A stretch of 64,000 nt of DNA from Microbulbifer halophilus. GTDB lineage: Bacteria; Pseudomonadota; Gammaproteobacteria; Pseudomonadales; Cellvibrionaceae. Made by a program: the position numbers and the translations under genes. The stretch lies in assembly GCF_026183675.1 (NCBI RefSeq), contig NZ_JAPIVK010000016.1, positions 43,824 through 107,823 on the forward strand, in the 5' to 3' direction. Positions 45,463-55,000 of this stretch are shown here, piece after piece (within the stretch, counting starts at the first letter, position 1; every line of letters begins with the position of its first letter). Under the pieces are notes generated by a model, which saw nothing but the letters and a program-made list of their open reading frames with translations, was not told the DNA's origin and searched no databases.

Positions 45463-46857
45463 CTACAACATCATCACGCCCAGCGCGACAAATCCCACTG
45501 CGCTGATGGCACCGGCGCGCAGGGCATAGGGCAACTGGGTCCTGACATGGTCGATATGCTCGGTGCCCGAAGCCAGCGAGGAGACAATGGTGGTATCGGA
45601 AATGGGCGACGAGTGATCGCCGAAAATACCACCGGACAGCACCGCGGCGACGAACAGCGCCGGCTCGGCCCCCAGTGCCGTCGCCACCGGAATGGCAATC
45701 GGCAGCATGATCGAGAAGGTGCCCCAACTGGAGCCGACGGAAAAAGCAATTACGGCGGAAACCAGGAAGATGCTCAGCGGCAACAGGAACAGCGGAATAC
45801 TGTCGCCCACCATGCCCGCCACATACTCACCGGTACCCAGCGCCTGGGATATCCCGCCGAGCGCCAGTGCCAGCACCAGGATCACCGCCAGGGGCAACAT
45901 GCGCCCCGCCCCTTCCATCCAGGTGTGGCTGAGTTCGTCCAGCGTCATGACGCGCTGGAACAACACCAGTACCGACACCGCTGCGAGTGCCGCCAGCGAG
46001 GCCCAGAGTACCGAGGTAGAACCGGAACCGGCGAATATCTCGCCGTTGCCGGTGATCCACAGCCCCGTGGGCATGGCCAGTATCAGGACCAGCACCGGCA
46101 ACAGCATATTGAGCAGGCGCGGTTTCGCCTTGCCGTGCTCGTCGCCGCTCCCGGAAATATCGACACCGTCCACATCACCGGCGGCGGTGCGGGCCTCCGC
46201 CGCCGCCATGGGTCCGGGGTTGTAGTTCCGGTTGATGGTAAAGGCGGTCATGGCCACGGCACAGATCGCGTAGAGGTTCAGCGGAATACTGGCCAACAGC
46301 ACCGCCAGAGGATTGCCCACCCCCAGGCCGTCGAGCAGGCCCAGGTTGAACGCGCCCCAGGCGTTGAGCGGAATCAGCATACAGATGGGCGCGGAGGTGG
46401 AGTCGATGATATAGGCGAGTTTTTCCCGGGAAATCCTGAAGCGATCGAACAGCGGCCGCGAAACCGTGCCCGCCACCAGCACGGTGATATTGGATTCGAT
46501 AAAGATGACGATCCCCACCAGCCAGGCCATCCACTGGGCGCGCCGGCCATTGGTCACCCACCGGCTGCGTTCCAGGAAGCTAACAAAACCGCTCACCGCA
46601 CCGCAGCGCTCCAGGGTGACGATAAAGGCACCGATCACCAGGGTGAACACCACCACCCGCGCATCGCCGGGATTGGCCAGCACCGCCAGTACGCCGTCCA
46701 GCGCTTCGGCCAGCGAAGGAAAAAAACCGGAATGGTTGAGCAGGAAAAATCCCAGCCAGATACCGGCAAACAGGGCCAGGTAGACCTGCCGGGTAAGCAG
46801 CGCCAGGCCGATGGCGATAAAGGGCGGTAACAGGGTGATCCAGGTTAAATCATTCAT
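45463..46857 (-). CDS. NhaC family Na+/H+ antiporter
   Basis: This 464-residue inner-membrane protein has about 11-12 helices. NhaC hallmarks are FIESNITVLVAGTVSRPLFD, DSTSAPICMLIPLNAWGAF, AFSVGSSWGTFSIMLPIAIP and GGIFGDHSSPISDTTIVSS. Relatives include MleN, which exchanges malate for lactate with sodium and protons. In this locus it could expel sodium brought in by the SSS symporter, or move D-lactate or a peptide. Upstream lies a 328-base gap holding palindrome A4; downstream the NamZ-like gene follows at once. Confidence 0.92.
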   Translation of the reverse strand: MNDLTWITLLPPFIAIGLALLTRQVYLALFAGIWLGFFLLNHSGFFPSLAEALDGVLAVLANPGDARVVVFTLVIGAFIVTLERCGAVSGFVSFLERSRWVTNGRRAQWMAWLVGIVIFIESNITVLVAGTVSRPLFDRFRISREKLAYIIDSTSAPICMLIPLNAWGAFNLGLLDGLGVGNPLAVLLASIPLNLYAICAVAMTAFTINRNYNPGPMAAAEARTAAGDVDGVDISGSGDEHGKAKPRLLNMLLPVLVLILAMPTGLWITGNGEIFAGSGSTSVLWASLAALAAVSVLVLFQRVMTLDELSHTWMEGAGRMLPLAVILVLALALGGISQALGTGEYVAGMVGDSIPLFLLPLSIFLVSAVIAFSVGSSWGTFSIMLPIAIPVATALGAEPALFVAAVLSGGIFGDHSSPISDTTIVSSLASGTEHIDHVRTQLPYALRAGAISAVGFVALGVMML

Positions 46858-46922
46858 ACAGCTTCTGTCGTTATTATTGGCTTTGTGCTTGGCCCGCCTC
46901 GCCCGTAAGAAGCGCCGGTGAC

Positions 46923-47034
46923 GGCCCTGCTACCGGGAGAAGTGTGCGGGACACGCTGTGAATACATCCCTGTACGCTCGTAATCGACATCCCTGTCTCA
47001 TACGGTCCCGCACACTTCTCCCGGTAGCAGGGCC
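46923..47034. repeat. Palindromic element A4 (perfect 30-bp arms)
   Basis: The arm GGCCCTGCTACCGGGAGAAG, continuing GTGTGCGGGAC (46923-46953), is complemented perfectly by GTCCCGCACAC, then TTCTCCCGGTAGCAGGGCC (47005-47034). The loop begins GGGACACGCTGTG and contains CATCCCTGTACGCTCG. This is the best-preserved copy and takes up much of the gap between the LD-carboxypeptidase and the antiporter. The rest of the gap shows no gene. Confidence 0.9.
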
Positions 47035-47185
47035 TTCTCTTCGTACCCCGGCATTCTTTTCCGACCTCCAAGAGAGAACAATTGCATTGTTTCCCCAAAT
47101 GCCAATTTTCAAGGCGTCTGTTGATGGCGCACCCCGCACCGGCTCCCCGGTCTATCCTCCAATGCGTTAGCTGGCAGCGGCCCGC

Positions 47186-48232
47186 TCAGCTGACCACCGG
47201 CTCGAGCAATTTCAGGCTGCCGGCGTCGCCGTCGAGTTCCGCCATGCCCCCCACGGGTATCACCGTCTGGTCTTCCACATGGCCGATCATCAGGCCGCGT
47301 ACCACCGGTACTTCCAGTCCGGCGCAGCGCTCCCGCAATACGTGTTCGATACTGAAGCTGTTGCCATCGACATCCGCCTCGGTGAATTTGCCGAAGGCGA
47401 TCCCCGACACTTCGTCCAGCTTACCCGCCAGCCACAGCTGCGTCAGCATCCGGTCGACCCGGTAGGGCGCCTCCCCCACATCTTCCAGGAACAGCAGCTT
47501 GTCGCGAAAATCCGGCTCGAAGGGCGTGCCCAGCAGGCTGCACATCAGCGTCAGGTTGCCGCCGATCAGGCGGCCGCGCGCGCTGCCGCCGCGAAAACGG
47601 GTAATGCGGTTGTCGCGCTCCACCTGTCCAGGGCGCGTCTCGAACGGCGGCGGCGCGCCCAGGGGCACCGGCGATTGCCCCTCAACCAGTACCTTCTGGA
47701 ATTCCGCCAGGGTGTAGTCGGTAAAATTCTGCGCGGCGATGGGCCCGTGGAAAGTGACCACACCGCTGCGCTGCACAATGGCATTCAGCAGCGCGGTGAT
47801 ATCGCTGTAGCCCATCAGCACCTTGGGGTTCTCGCGGATGGTGTCGTAATCGAGCATCGGCAGGATCCGGGGCGTACCGTAGCCGCCGCGCAGGCAGAAG
47901 ACCGCATCGACACTATCGTCTGCGAACATGGCGTTGATATCCTGCGCCCGCGCAGCGTCCGGGCCGGCCAGGTACTGGTTGCGCCGGTAGAGATGCTCCC
48001 CCTCCTTCACGCGGAAGCCCAGGGATTTCACCACGTCGATGGCGAAGCGGATATCCTCGTTTTCCCAGACATTGCTGGCCGGGGTGACCAGCCCCACGGT
48101 CATGCCCCGCTCCAGGCGCCGCGGAAGCCGCAGCTCACCGGTGGACGGCGCGGCGCCGGCCGTCGGGGCCGCTGCCAGGCCGCCCAGCAACGGCACCGAT
48201 ACCAGGCCTTTGATCAGGGTGCGTCTGTTCAT
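47186..48232 (-). CDS. S66 family LD-carboxypeptidase with Tat-type signal
   Basis: This 348-residue serine peptidase belongs to the LdcA/MccF S66 family, which cuts L,D bonds in murein tetrapeptides. MTVGLVTPASNVW, VFCLRGGYGTPRILPMLDYD, VLMGYSDITALLNAI (nucleophile region SD) and RGRLIGGNLTLMCSLLGTPF, LLFLEDVGEAPYRVDRMLTQ are family motifs; the Ser-Glu-His triad parts are seen. The N-terminus MNRRTLIKGLVSVPLLGG fits a twin-arginine signal, so the enzyme may be exported, whereas E. coli LdcA is cytoplasmic. It overlaps the upstream hydrolase stop by four bases. Confidence 0.93.
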   Translation of the reverse strand: MNRRTLIKGLVSVPLLGGLAAAPTAGAAPSTGELRLPRRLERGMTVGLVTPASNVWENEDIRFAIDVVKSLGFRVKEGEHLYRRNQYLAGPDAARAQDINAMFADDSVDAVFCLRGGYGTPRILPMLDYDTIRENPKVLMGYSDITALLNAIVQRSGVVTFHGPIAAQNFTDYTLAEFQKVLVEGQSPVPLGAPPPFETRPGQVERDNRITRFRGGSARGRLIGGNLTLMCSLLGTPFEPDFRDKLLFLEDVGEAPYRVDRMLTQLWLAGKLDEVSGIAFGKFTEADVDGNSFSIEHVLRERCAGLEVPVVRGLMIGHVEDQTVIPVGGMAELDGDAGSLKLLEPVVS

Positions 48233-49803
48233 TGCTGTTCCTCACCTCTAACCCGCTCGAAGCGCAGGTCCTGAAAATCGTAACTGAAGTCGACACCCCG
48301 CGATTGCGGCTGCAGGGTCAGCACCAGCTTGTCCTCCGCATCCCGCTCGGCCATCAGCCAGGCGTCCGCCTCCAGGCTGCGATCGTCCCAGCGCAGGCTC
48401 CAGACACCCGGCGCCGCCCGCGCCAGGCTGCCCGCGAGCCTGGAGGATTTCAGCGATCGCCAGCGCAGCGTGTCCCCGCCGCCATCGATCTCGATGGGAC
48501 CGAACCAGGGATCCCGGTAGCGCCCGGGCAAGGCGCTGTCGCCCACCGGCGACTCGACTTGCGGGTGCGGGTAACGCTCCGGCGCCGACGGCTCGGAGGC
48601 ACCGCCGTAGAGGTCCTGGAAATACGCCAGCCAGTCCCTCGGCTCCGCGCCCAGGTAAGGTTTCAACAGACCGTATATCAGGGACTGCCGGGCCACACCG
48701 GCACTGCGGTTCATCAGCACCACCAGCGCCAGTTCCTCCTCCGGCACCAGTGCCGTCCAGGCGTACATGCCGGACAGGGAGCCGGTGTGGTGGATCACCC
48801 GCTTGCCGTGCATATCCTGTACCCGCCAGCCCAGCGCGTAGGCATAGAAGTGGCCCGCATCCCGCTCGGCCCGAGCGTCGGACAGGGGCATCAGCGTAAC
48901 CGGCTTCCACAGGCGGTCGCGGGTCTGCTCGCTGAAAATTCTCTCGCCCTCGGGCGTCACACCGCCGGCCAGCAGGGTCCGCAGCCAGCGCAACATATCG
49001 CCGGCGCTGCAATGCATGCCACCGGCCGCCGCCAGCACGATCGGTTCATCGCCGGCGAGATTGGGGGTATCCACTACCAGCTGCCCGTCTTCGAGCCGGT
49101 GGGGATCGGCCAGATTGTCCCGCGCCGCCTCGGGCACTGGCCCGGCAGAACAGTGCTCCAGCTCCAGCTTTGCCAGCAACCGCTGCTGCACGAAGTCTTC
49201 GTAGGTCTGTCCGGAAACCGCTTCGATCAGTTCGCCGGCGATGATGTAGAGCAGGTTGTCGTAGGCGTAGTCGGCGCGGAATTTTTTGGTAATGGGCAGG
49301 TACTTGAGACCGGCGAGGACATCCTCGCGGGTGAATTGATTCGGCTGCGGCCACAGCATCAGGTCGCCGGCGCCGGCGCCGAGGCCGGAGCGGTGGGTGA
49401 GCAGGTCCTCCACGCGGAATTCCCGCGTGATCCAGGGATCGCCCATCTGGAACGCCGGCAGGTAGTCCACCACCCGACCGTCCCACTGCAGCTTGCCCTC
49501 TTCTACCAACAGCGCCAGCGCCGCGGTGGTAAACGCCTTGGTGGTGGAGGCGAGCTTGAACTGGGTCTGCGCATCCACCGGCCGCGGCCTGTCCACATTG
49601 GTGACGCCGAAACCGCGCAGCAGCACCGGTTCCCCGCGGTGCCAGATTCCCACGGCGGCGCCGGGCACCCGCTCCTCCTCCAGCACCCGCGCGACCAGGG
49701 ATTCCGCATCCTCCCCCGCGGCGTCAGCGGGCCCGGAACAGGCGGCCAGCAACAGGGCCACCAATACGGCGAGAATTTGCGTTTGCACTCTACTGTCCCC
49801 CAT
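48229..49803 (-). CDS. Beta-lactamase-fold serine hydrolase, lipoprotein (AmiE/penicillin-binding type)
   Basis: This 524-residue protein has a lipoprotein leader (AVLVALLLAACSG) and a class C beta-lactamase-like domain. The catalytic set is FKLASTTKAFTTA (SxxK), YAYDNLLYIIAGELIEA (YxN) and VIHHTGSLSGM (HTG). A C-terminal ~120-residue beta-rich domain (GRYRDPWFGPIEI) resembles DUF3471. B. subtilis AmiE (YbbE), encoded beside namZ and murQ, is a beta-lactamase-fold N-acetylmuramyl-L-alanine amidase, so an amidase role here is a reasonable inference. D-aminopeptidase or esterase activity is an alternative. It leads the minus-strand set. Confidence 0.88.
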   Translation of the reverse strand: MGDSRVQTQILAVLVALLLAACSGPADAAGEDAESLVARVLEEERVPGAAVGIWHRGEPVLLRGFGVTNVDRPRPVDAQTQFKLASTTKAFTTAALALLVEEGKLQWDGRVVDYLPAFQMGDPWITREFRVEDLLTHRSGLGAGAGDLMLWPQPNQFTREDVLAGLKYLPITKKFRADYAYDNLLYIIAGELIEAVSGQTYEDFVQQRLLAKLELEHCSAGPVPEAARDNLADPHRLEDGQLVVDTPNLAGDEPIVLAAAGGMHCSAGDMLRWLRTLLAGGVTPEGERIFSEQTRDRLWKPVTLMPLSDARAERDAGHFYAYALGWRVQDMHGKRVIHHTGSLSGMYAWTALVPEEELALVVLMNRSAGVARQSLIYGLLKPYLGAEPRDWLAYFQDLYGGASEPSAPERYPHPQVESPVGDSALPGRYRDPWFGPIEIDGGGDTLRWRSLKSSRLAGSLARAAPGVWSLRWDDRSLEADAWLMAERDAEDKLVLTLQPQSRGVDFSYDFQDLRFERVRGEEQQ

Positions 49804-49962
49804 AAAGCCTATGCCGGCCTGTTCATCCCGAAAAATCTACCGCCGGCAAACCCGCGACAGCCCCACTTGACGGCACCGGCCATTCAGAATAACTTATCAA
49901 CCACAAAAAGGCATGTAAATATAAATTATTCCAGACGCCAGCAAGCGCTTCCGGAGACCGCC

Positions 49963-51396
49963 GTGCACCATCATCGACTGCCGCGAAAACTCGCCCTGCT
50001 TTTCTCCACCCTGTTTGCCCTTTCATCGGCCGCTGCAGACCGCCAGAGCGGCCTGTATGGCGTGCAGGATCTGGTGGATCAGGGGCACTACCGGCAGGCG
50101 CGCGCCAAAATCCGGCAATTGCTCGACAAATCGCAACCGGAGGAAACCCGCCACCGACTGCTATTCGAATCGGAGCGAATGCGGCGTATCGAAAAAGAGT
50201 TCACGCTCAGCGAAGACGATTTGAATACCGCCATTCGCCACTATATACCCGCCGCGACTGCCGACGAAATTAGCCGCTGGCACAGTGAGGGACTGCTCGA
50301 ATACAAGGTGATCGATGGCGAGCGCCGCTATTTTGACAAGGCAGCTTACAACCTGCTGCACATTTCCGATGCGGCGGCCCGACGCAGTGAGGTTTTCCGG
50401 CATTTTTCCGAAGGTGCCCCGCTCTACGGCATTCATTCCCATCACCGCGAAATCATCCGGTCCGCGGCGCCGGTAAAAAGGCGGATTCGGGTCGATTACA
50501 CCCTGTCCGTGAAGAAAGACGCGATCCCGCCCGGTGAAACCGTCCGCGCCTGGCTGCCCTTTCCACAGGAACTGCCCGGACTGCAGGAGAATATCAAACT
50601 GCTGGCCAGCTCTCCGGCTGACTTCGAACTGGCCCCGCGGGGAACACCGCAGCGGACCATCCATTTCCAGAAAGAGGCTCGCGCGGACAGCGCCACCGAG
50701 TTCAGGGTCAGTTACAGTTTCGACAGCATCGCCCGGTTTACACCCATCGATCCACACAAGGTGGAGCCACTGCCGGCCGACTCAGGGCAGGCCCCGTTTC
50801 TCGGGGAGCGCCCGCCGCATATTCGCTTCACACCGGAGCTGCGCACCCTGTCGAAGCGCATCGTCGGCAACGAGGGCAATCCCTACCGCATTGCGCAAAA
50901 ACTGTTTGCGTATGTGGGCCGTATTCCCTGGGCCGGCGCGCGCGAATACTCCACTATTCGCAATATCAGTCAGTATGCCGCCGACGCCGGCCACGCCGAC
51001 TGCGGCCAGAAAACACTGCTGCTGATGACACTGATGCGCCTGAACGGCATACCGGCCCGCTGGCAGTCCGGCTGGGAATTCTCGCCCGGAAGCTTCGACA
51101 CCATGCACGACTGGGGGGAACTTTATCTCGCTCCCTACGGGTGGCTGCCGATGGATGTCACCCACGGCAAGCTGGCCGGCAATACAGAGCGGGAAACCTG
51201 GTTCTATCTCGGCGGCCTAGACGCCTACAGGCTGGTATTCAATACCGATTACGGTCGGCCTTTCGTGCCCGCCAAGCGGCATTTTCGTTCGGAGACAGTG
51301 GACTCCCAGCGCGGGGAAGTCGAGTGGCGCGGCGGCAACCTGTATTTCGACCAGTGGGACTACCAGCTCGACTGGCAACTGGTGGAAGAGAACTGA
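49963..51396 (+). CDS. Secreted transglutaminase-fold (cysteine peptidase-like) protein
   Basis: This 477-residue protein starts with GTG 49963 after CGGAG and a signal peptide (LALLFSTLFALSSAAA). An N-terminal helical repeat region (~25-150) precedes a beta-sandwich-like part (RRIRVDYTLSVKKDAIPPGE). The transglutaminase-like core has the triad Cys in GHADCGQKTLLLMTLMRLNG, His in TMHDWGELYLAPYGW and Asp in PMDVTHG. Bacterial members are mostly peptidases. It is divergent from the MurNAc operon with 159 bases between, so it may trim murein peptides in the periplasm. Downstream begins the AT-rich RHS island. Confidence 0.85.
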   Translation: MHHHRLPRKLALLFSTLFALSSAAADRQSGLYGVQDLVDQGHYRQARAKIRQLLDKSQPEETRHRLLFESERMRRIEKEFTLSEDDLNTAIRHYIPAATADEISRWHSEGLLEYKVIDGERRYFDKAAYNLLHISDAAARRSEVFRHFSEGAPLYGIHSHHREIIRSAAPVKRRIRVDYTLSVKKDAIPPGETVRAWLPFPQELPGLQENIKLLASSPADFELAPRGTPQRTIHFQKEARADSATEFRVSYSFDSIARFTPIDPHKVEPLPADSGQAPFLGERPPHIRFTPELRTLSKRIVGNEGNPYRIAQKLFAYVGRIPWAGAREYSTIRNISQYAADAGHADCGQKTLLLMTLMRLNGIPARWQSGWEFSPGSFDTMHDWGELYLAPYGWLPMDVTHGKLAGNTERETWFYLGGLDAYRLVFNTDYGRPFVPAKRHFRSETVDSQRGEVEWRGGNLYFDQWDYQLDWQLVEEN

Positions 51397-51513
51397 GGCG
51401 CGGCAGAGAAGGGAAATTGGCAACCGCGCCGGAAATCACTGATCCGCGATCAGGAGACCAGCGATTAGGATTTTGGCTAAGCGTGGAAGTGCTCAGGATT
51501 CATATTTCCGATT

Positions 51514-52014
51514 TCACGAATCACAATCCACTAGCGCCAAGAACCTTTCTTTAGAATTACGTTCAGCAGCTTTATAGATACTTGGATACCTATGTTTGAC
51601 AAAACCTAAACACATTTTTCCATATATACTTTCAACTGTTTCAGAATCTGCATGAAGTGCCACAGTATATATAAAAAACTTATCTGTCACATTATATATC
51701 TTGGCGACTCTTGAAAAACCACCTAGACAAGGAAAATCATTAACAAACACAGAGTTTTCAAGCATATAAGTAGTATATGCTTTTTCTAGACTAGACTTTG
51801 GCTCCCATCCATCATCCAACAATTGGCAGAATCGCTCCCAATCGCCAAAATCACCAAACTTGGCTTTATCATTCCAATCACGAGCCAAATCGCTAACTAG
51901 AGCCTTCTGGCGCTTTGAATACTCTTCGGAAATACTATCCTCAGCATAAACGCATCCGACTTGAGAAAAGATCCAAAGAATTATCGAAAAATAAAAATAA
52001 TCACTCATAACCAT
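51514..52014 (-). CDS. Small exported hypothetical protein, candidate RHS immunity partner
   Basis: This 166-residue product matches no family I recognise. A signal-peptide-like N-terminus (YFYFSIILWIFSQVGCVYAE) is followed by a helical, charged domain with conserved-looking WNDKAKFGDFGDWERFCQLL and YTTYMLENSVFVNDFPCLGG. The coding sequence is strikingly AT-rich compared with genes to its left. It starts nine bases after the stop of the giant RHS protein on the same strand, the usual place of an immunity gene for a polymorphic toxin. An exported immunity protein would imply a periplasmic or outer-face target. This role is inferred from position only. Confidence 0.6.
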   Translation of the reverse strand: MVMSDYFYFSIILWIFSQVGCVYAEDSISEEYSKRQKALVSDLARDWNDKAKFGDFGDWERFCQLLDDGWEPKSSLEKAYTTYMLENSVFVNDFPCLGGFSRVAKIYNVTDKFFIYTVALHADSETVESIYGKMCLGFVKHRYPSIYKAAERNSKERFLALVDCDS

Positions 52015-52023
52015 TTACTCTAA

Positions 52024-55000
52024 CTACAGAGTCATCTTGAAATACAATGTACCCTCACATGCTCCTTCCGGACATGCAATAAAAGTACTAACGGAAAACT
52101 TGCTGCTATTATAAACACGCTCCACAGCTACAGCTCCAAGAGCCTTTGCCCAGTTTCCTTTACTGGCTACCAGTTTTTTCCCTATTTCTAAAGGAACAAC
52201 TGCTAAATCTTGCATATCTGCAGATACTTCAGCAGACAGAGCTTTTGTACCAACTCCTTGAAGTGAAACTCCAGCTTTTATTTTCTCCAGATTGCTATTG
52301 GAATCAACCAGCAGCTCGTCCCATACAGATTGATCCTTATTTCTAATCCTTTTTGCAATATCAACTGCATGTTCTCTTAGAGCTTCCACTGCTTCGGCAC
52401 GTTCTTGAGGAGTAAGCTCGTGCTTTTTCTGAGAGGCCTCGTAATTTCTCTGCTCACTCATTTCATTATTTAGAGCTTGGCTAAATGCTCCAGTCGCCGC
52501 CCCATTTGCAAACTTACCACCCGATACTTTCGAAGCCGTACCGCCAATCACCGAACCAATCGCAACACGCCCCATACTGAATCCTTCTCCACCAATATGA
52601 TTCGAGTTGTTGAAACTGGTTCCCAAGGCCGTTAATCCCGCCGCTGCAAAGCCATGACCAAACTTGCCGCCCTGCAGTTCGGACATGACACCACCGGCAA
52701 GGCCATGCAAGCCCAGCTTGAGTGCAAAACCCTCTCCGCTCAGCCCCGCGGCAAAACTTCCCTCAAAACCGCCACTTAAATACTCTCCGATACCAGCAAA
52801 AGCAGCCGCGGAAACACCGGCTATAAGCCCTCCCTGAAGCGCCTGGCTAGCGGTCGCACCTTGAGCTAGGGCGTCCATAAACCCTGCAGCAGCCATTATC
52901 CCCCCGGCTACGTACCATACCACCGTCGTTTCTGCCGCAGCCAATGCGATGGTCGCAATCAGCGTGAATCCAACAAAGTATCCGCTCGGATCCGTTGCAT
53001 TCAGTGGATTGTTCCACACATAGGCGTAGCGGTTGTGGGACTGGCTATAGCCGGGCTCCTGTACGAACGGGTCCGCCTGCAGGAACTTGGCCAGTCGCGG
53101 ATCGTAGATCCGCCCGTTCATATGGATCAAGCCGACCTGATCCAGCATCTCGTGGCCAGTGAAGCCGCGGGTGGTGATACTGGCGTCGAAGCCAACTAGC
53201 GCCCCACTCAGCAGCTCACTCCAGTCCAGCGCATTACGGCGCTGCCCCCAGGCGTCAAAACTGAATACCAGTTGCCGATTATTGTCGTCCCTGGCGATCT
53301 GGCCATCACCATTTGTTATGACATCCAGCGAGCCCAGATGATCCTTGTGCAGGTATTGGCTTTCCCTCTCCCCTCCGGAGACGGTCACCAATGCTCCGCC
53401 GGGCAGGTAGCGCTTGATTTCAGTCACACCATTCCTGGTCACTTTTTCGACACTGCCGATATAGCGGGTCTCGGTGACTTGCCCATTACCGTCCGTATCT
53501 ATCCTGAGATAGCGTTTGCGATCCGGGCCGTACTGGAATTCCGTCTTGTGGCCATCCTTGCTGATCTCTGACGGCTTGTCGAAAGTCGTGTATTTTAGCG
53601 ACCTACCGCTGGAATCGCTGACCATGTTTCCGTTGGCGTCATATTCGTAACTGACGCCGTCAGAGGTCTCGCAGACGGCGTGAGGACCTGCAGCCTCCCG
53701 GCAATCGCTGCCATAGTAGTAATCGCCGACATCCGATTTATGGATGATGTTGCCGAGACCGTCATACTTAACGGACTGAGTTTCGCGCCCACTGACTGTG
53801 GCACTTTCCAAACGGTTCAGGTCATCGTAGGTGAAGTCCTCCTGCAGCTTCTTATCACCACTGTTATCTTCCCGGTATTCCAGGTTACCCAAGTCATCCC
53901 AGTGGTAAGCCAAAGACTGGATCTCCGCGGCACCCAATACGTGAGCACTCTGTCCGAGCAGGCGACCCGTGGCTGGGTCGTAGGTCTTCTCAGTAGTGAC
54001 GCCATTGCCATTCACGTATTTAGTGACATTCCCTCGCGCATCCATATTCAGGACGGTATAGAACTGCTCTCCACTCGCAAGGTTGACTTGCTCGGCGTCT
54101 ATCACCTGCTCCAGGTAACCGAACTTGTATTCATACTGGACAGCACTGCTTTCCCAGCTGCCATCGCCTCCGGCATCGAATACCTGGAATGGACGACTGT
54201 AGTCGTCGTAGTTGGTCAACTCATAGTGATCGTCACCGTCGCTGAGACTCGTGACCGTTTCGGTTGGACGGCCATAGCTGTCGTAGCTATGTAACTTGAT
54301 AAAGCCGGATTCGAGTTCCATGACTTCGCGAAGCGCACCGGGCGGCGTGCCGTAGGCATCGGCCACAGCTTCATTGTTATAACCCCAAAGCGTCGTCTCC
54401 ACGGTATTGCCGGACTCGTCGACATCTATGCGTTCCTCCAACCGCCCGAGTCTGTCGTAGTTATTGATTACTCGCTGCTCTTTTGCGTCGATCTGTTCAA
54501 CAAGGTCTCCATAGGCGTTGTACTTGTAATGCCACTCGCCCTTGTCCGGGTCGGACATGTATATCTTCCGGCCACGGAGATCGTAATCCATCTCCGTGCG
54601 AAGATTGCGACTACCATCACCCTTGTTAATCACAAAGCGCAGATTACCTTGAGCATCGTGCTTGAACTCCTGAATATTGCCCAGGTTATCCCGAACCCTG
54701 ATCTTCTCGTCCACGGCATTCTTGACTTCGCGATGTACCTGTCCCGCGGGATTCGTCGTGATGCTCGCGTAGCCGTCGTACTGAACAGCAATATCGAAAT
54801 CGGTCCCGTTTGTTCCGTCAACACCGGGCAGGTCAGTGCCAATTACGCGGCCCATTCGATCATAGTATTGAGTTTGCCAGTAGTTGCTCCCCCCAGCCTT
54901 ATAGGGCTCAGACTTGTGCTTGATTTTCCCCCGGCTGTCATATTCTGTATCGACGTAGTTCCAGCCACCGTCGAACGCAAGAGTGGCAACGCGCACCTCC

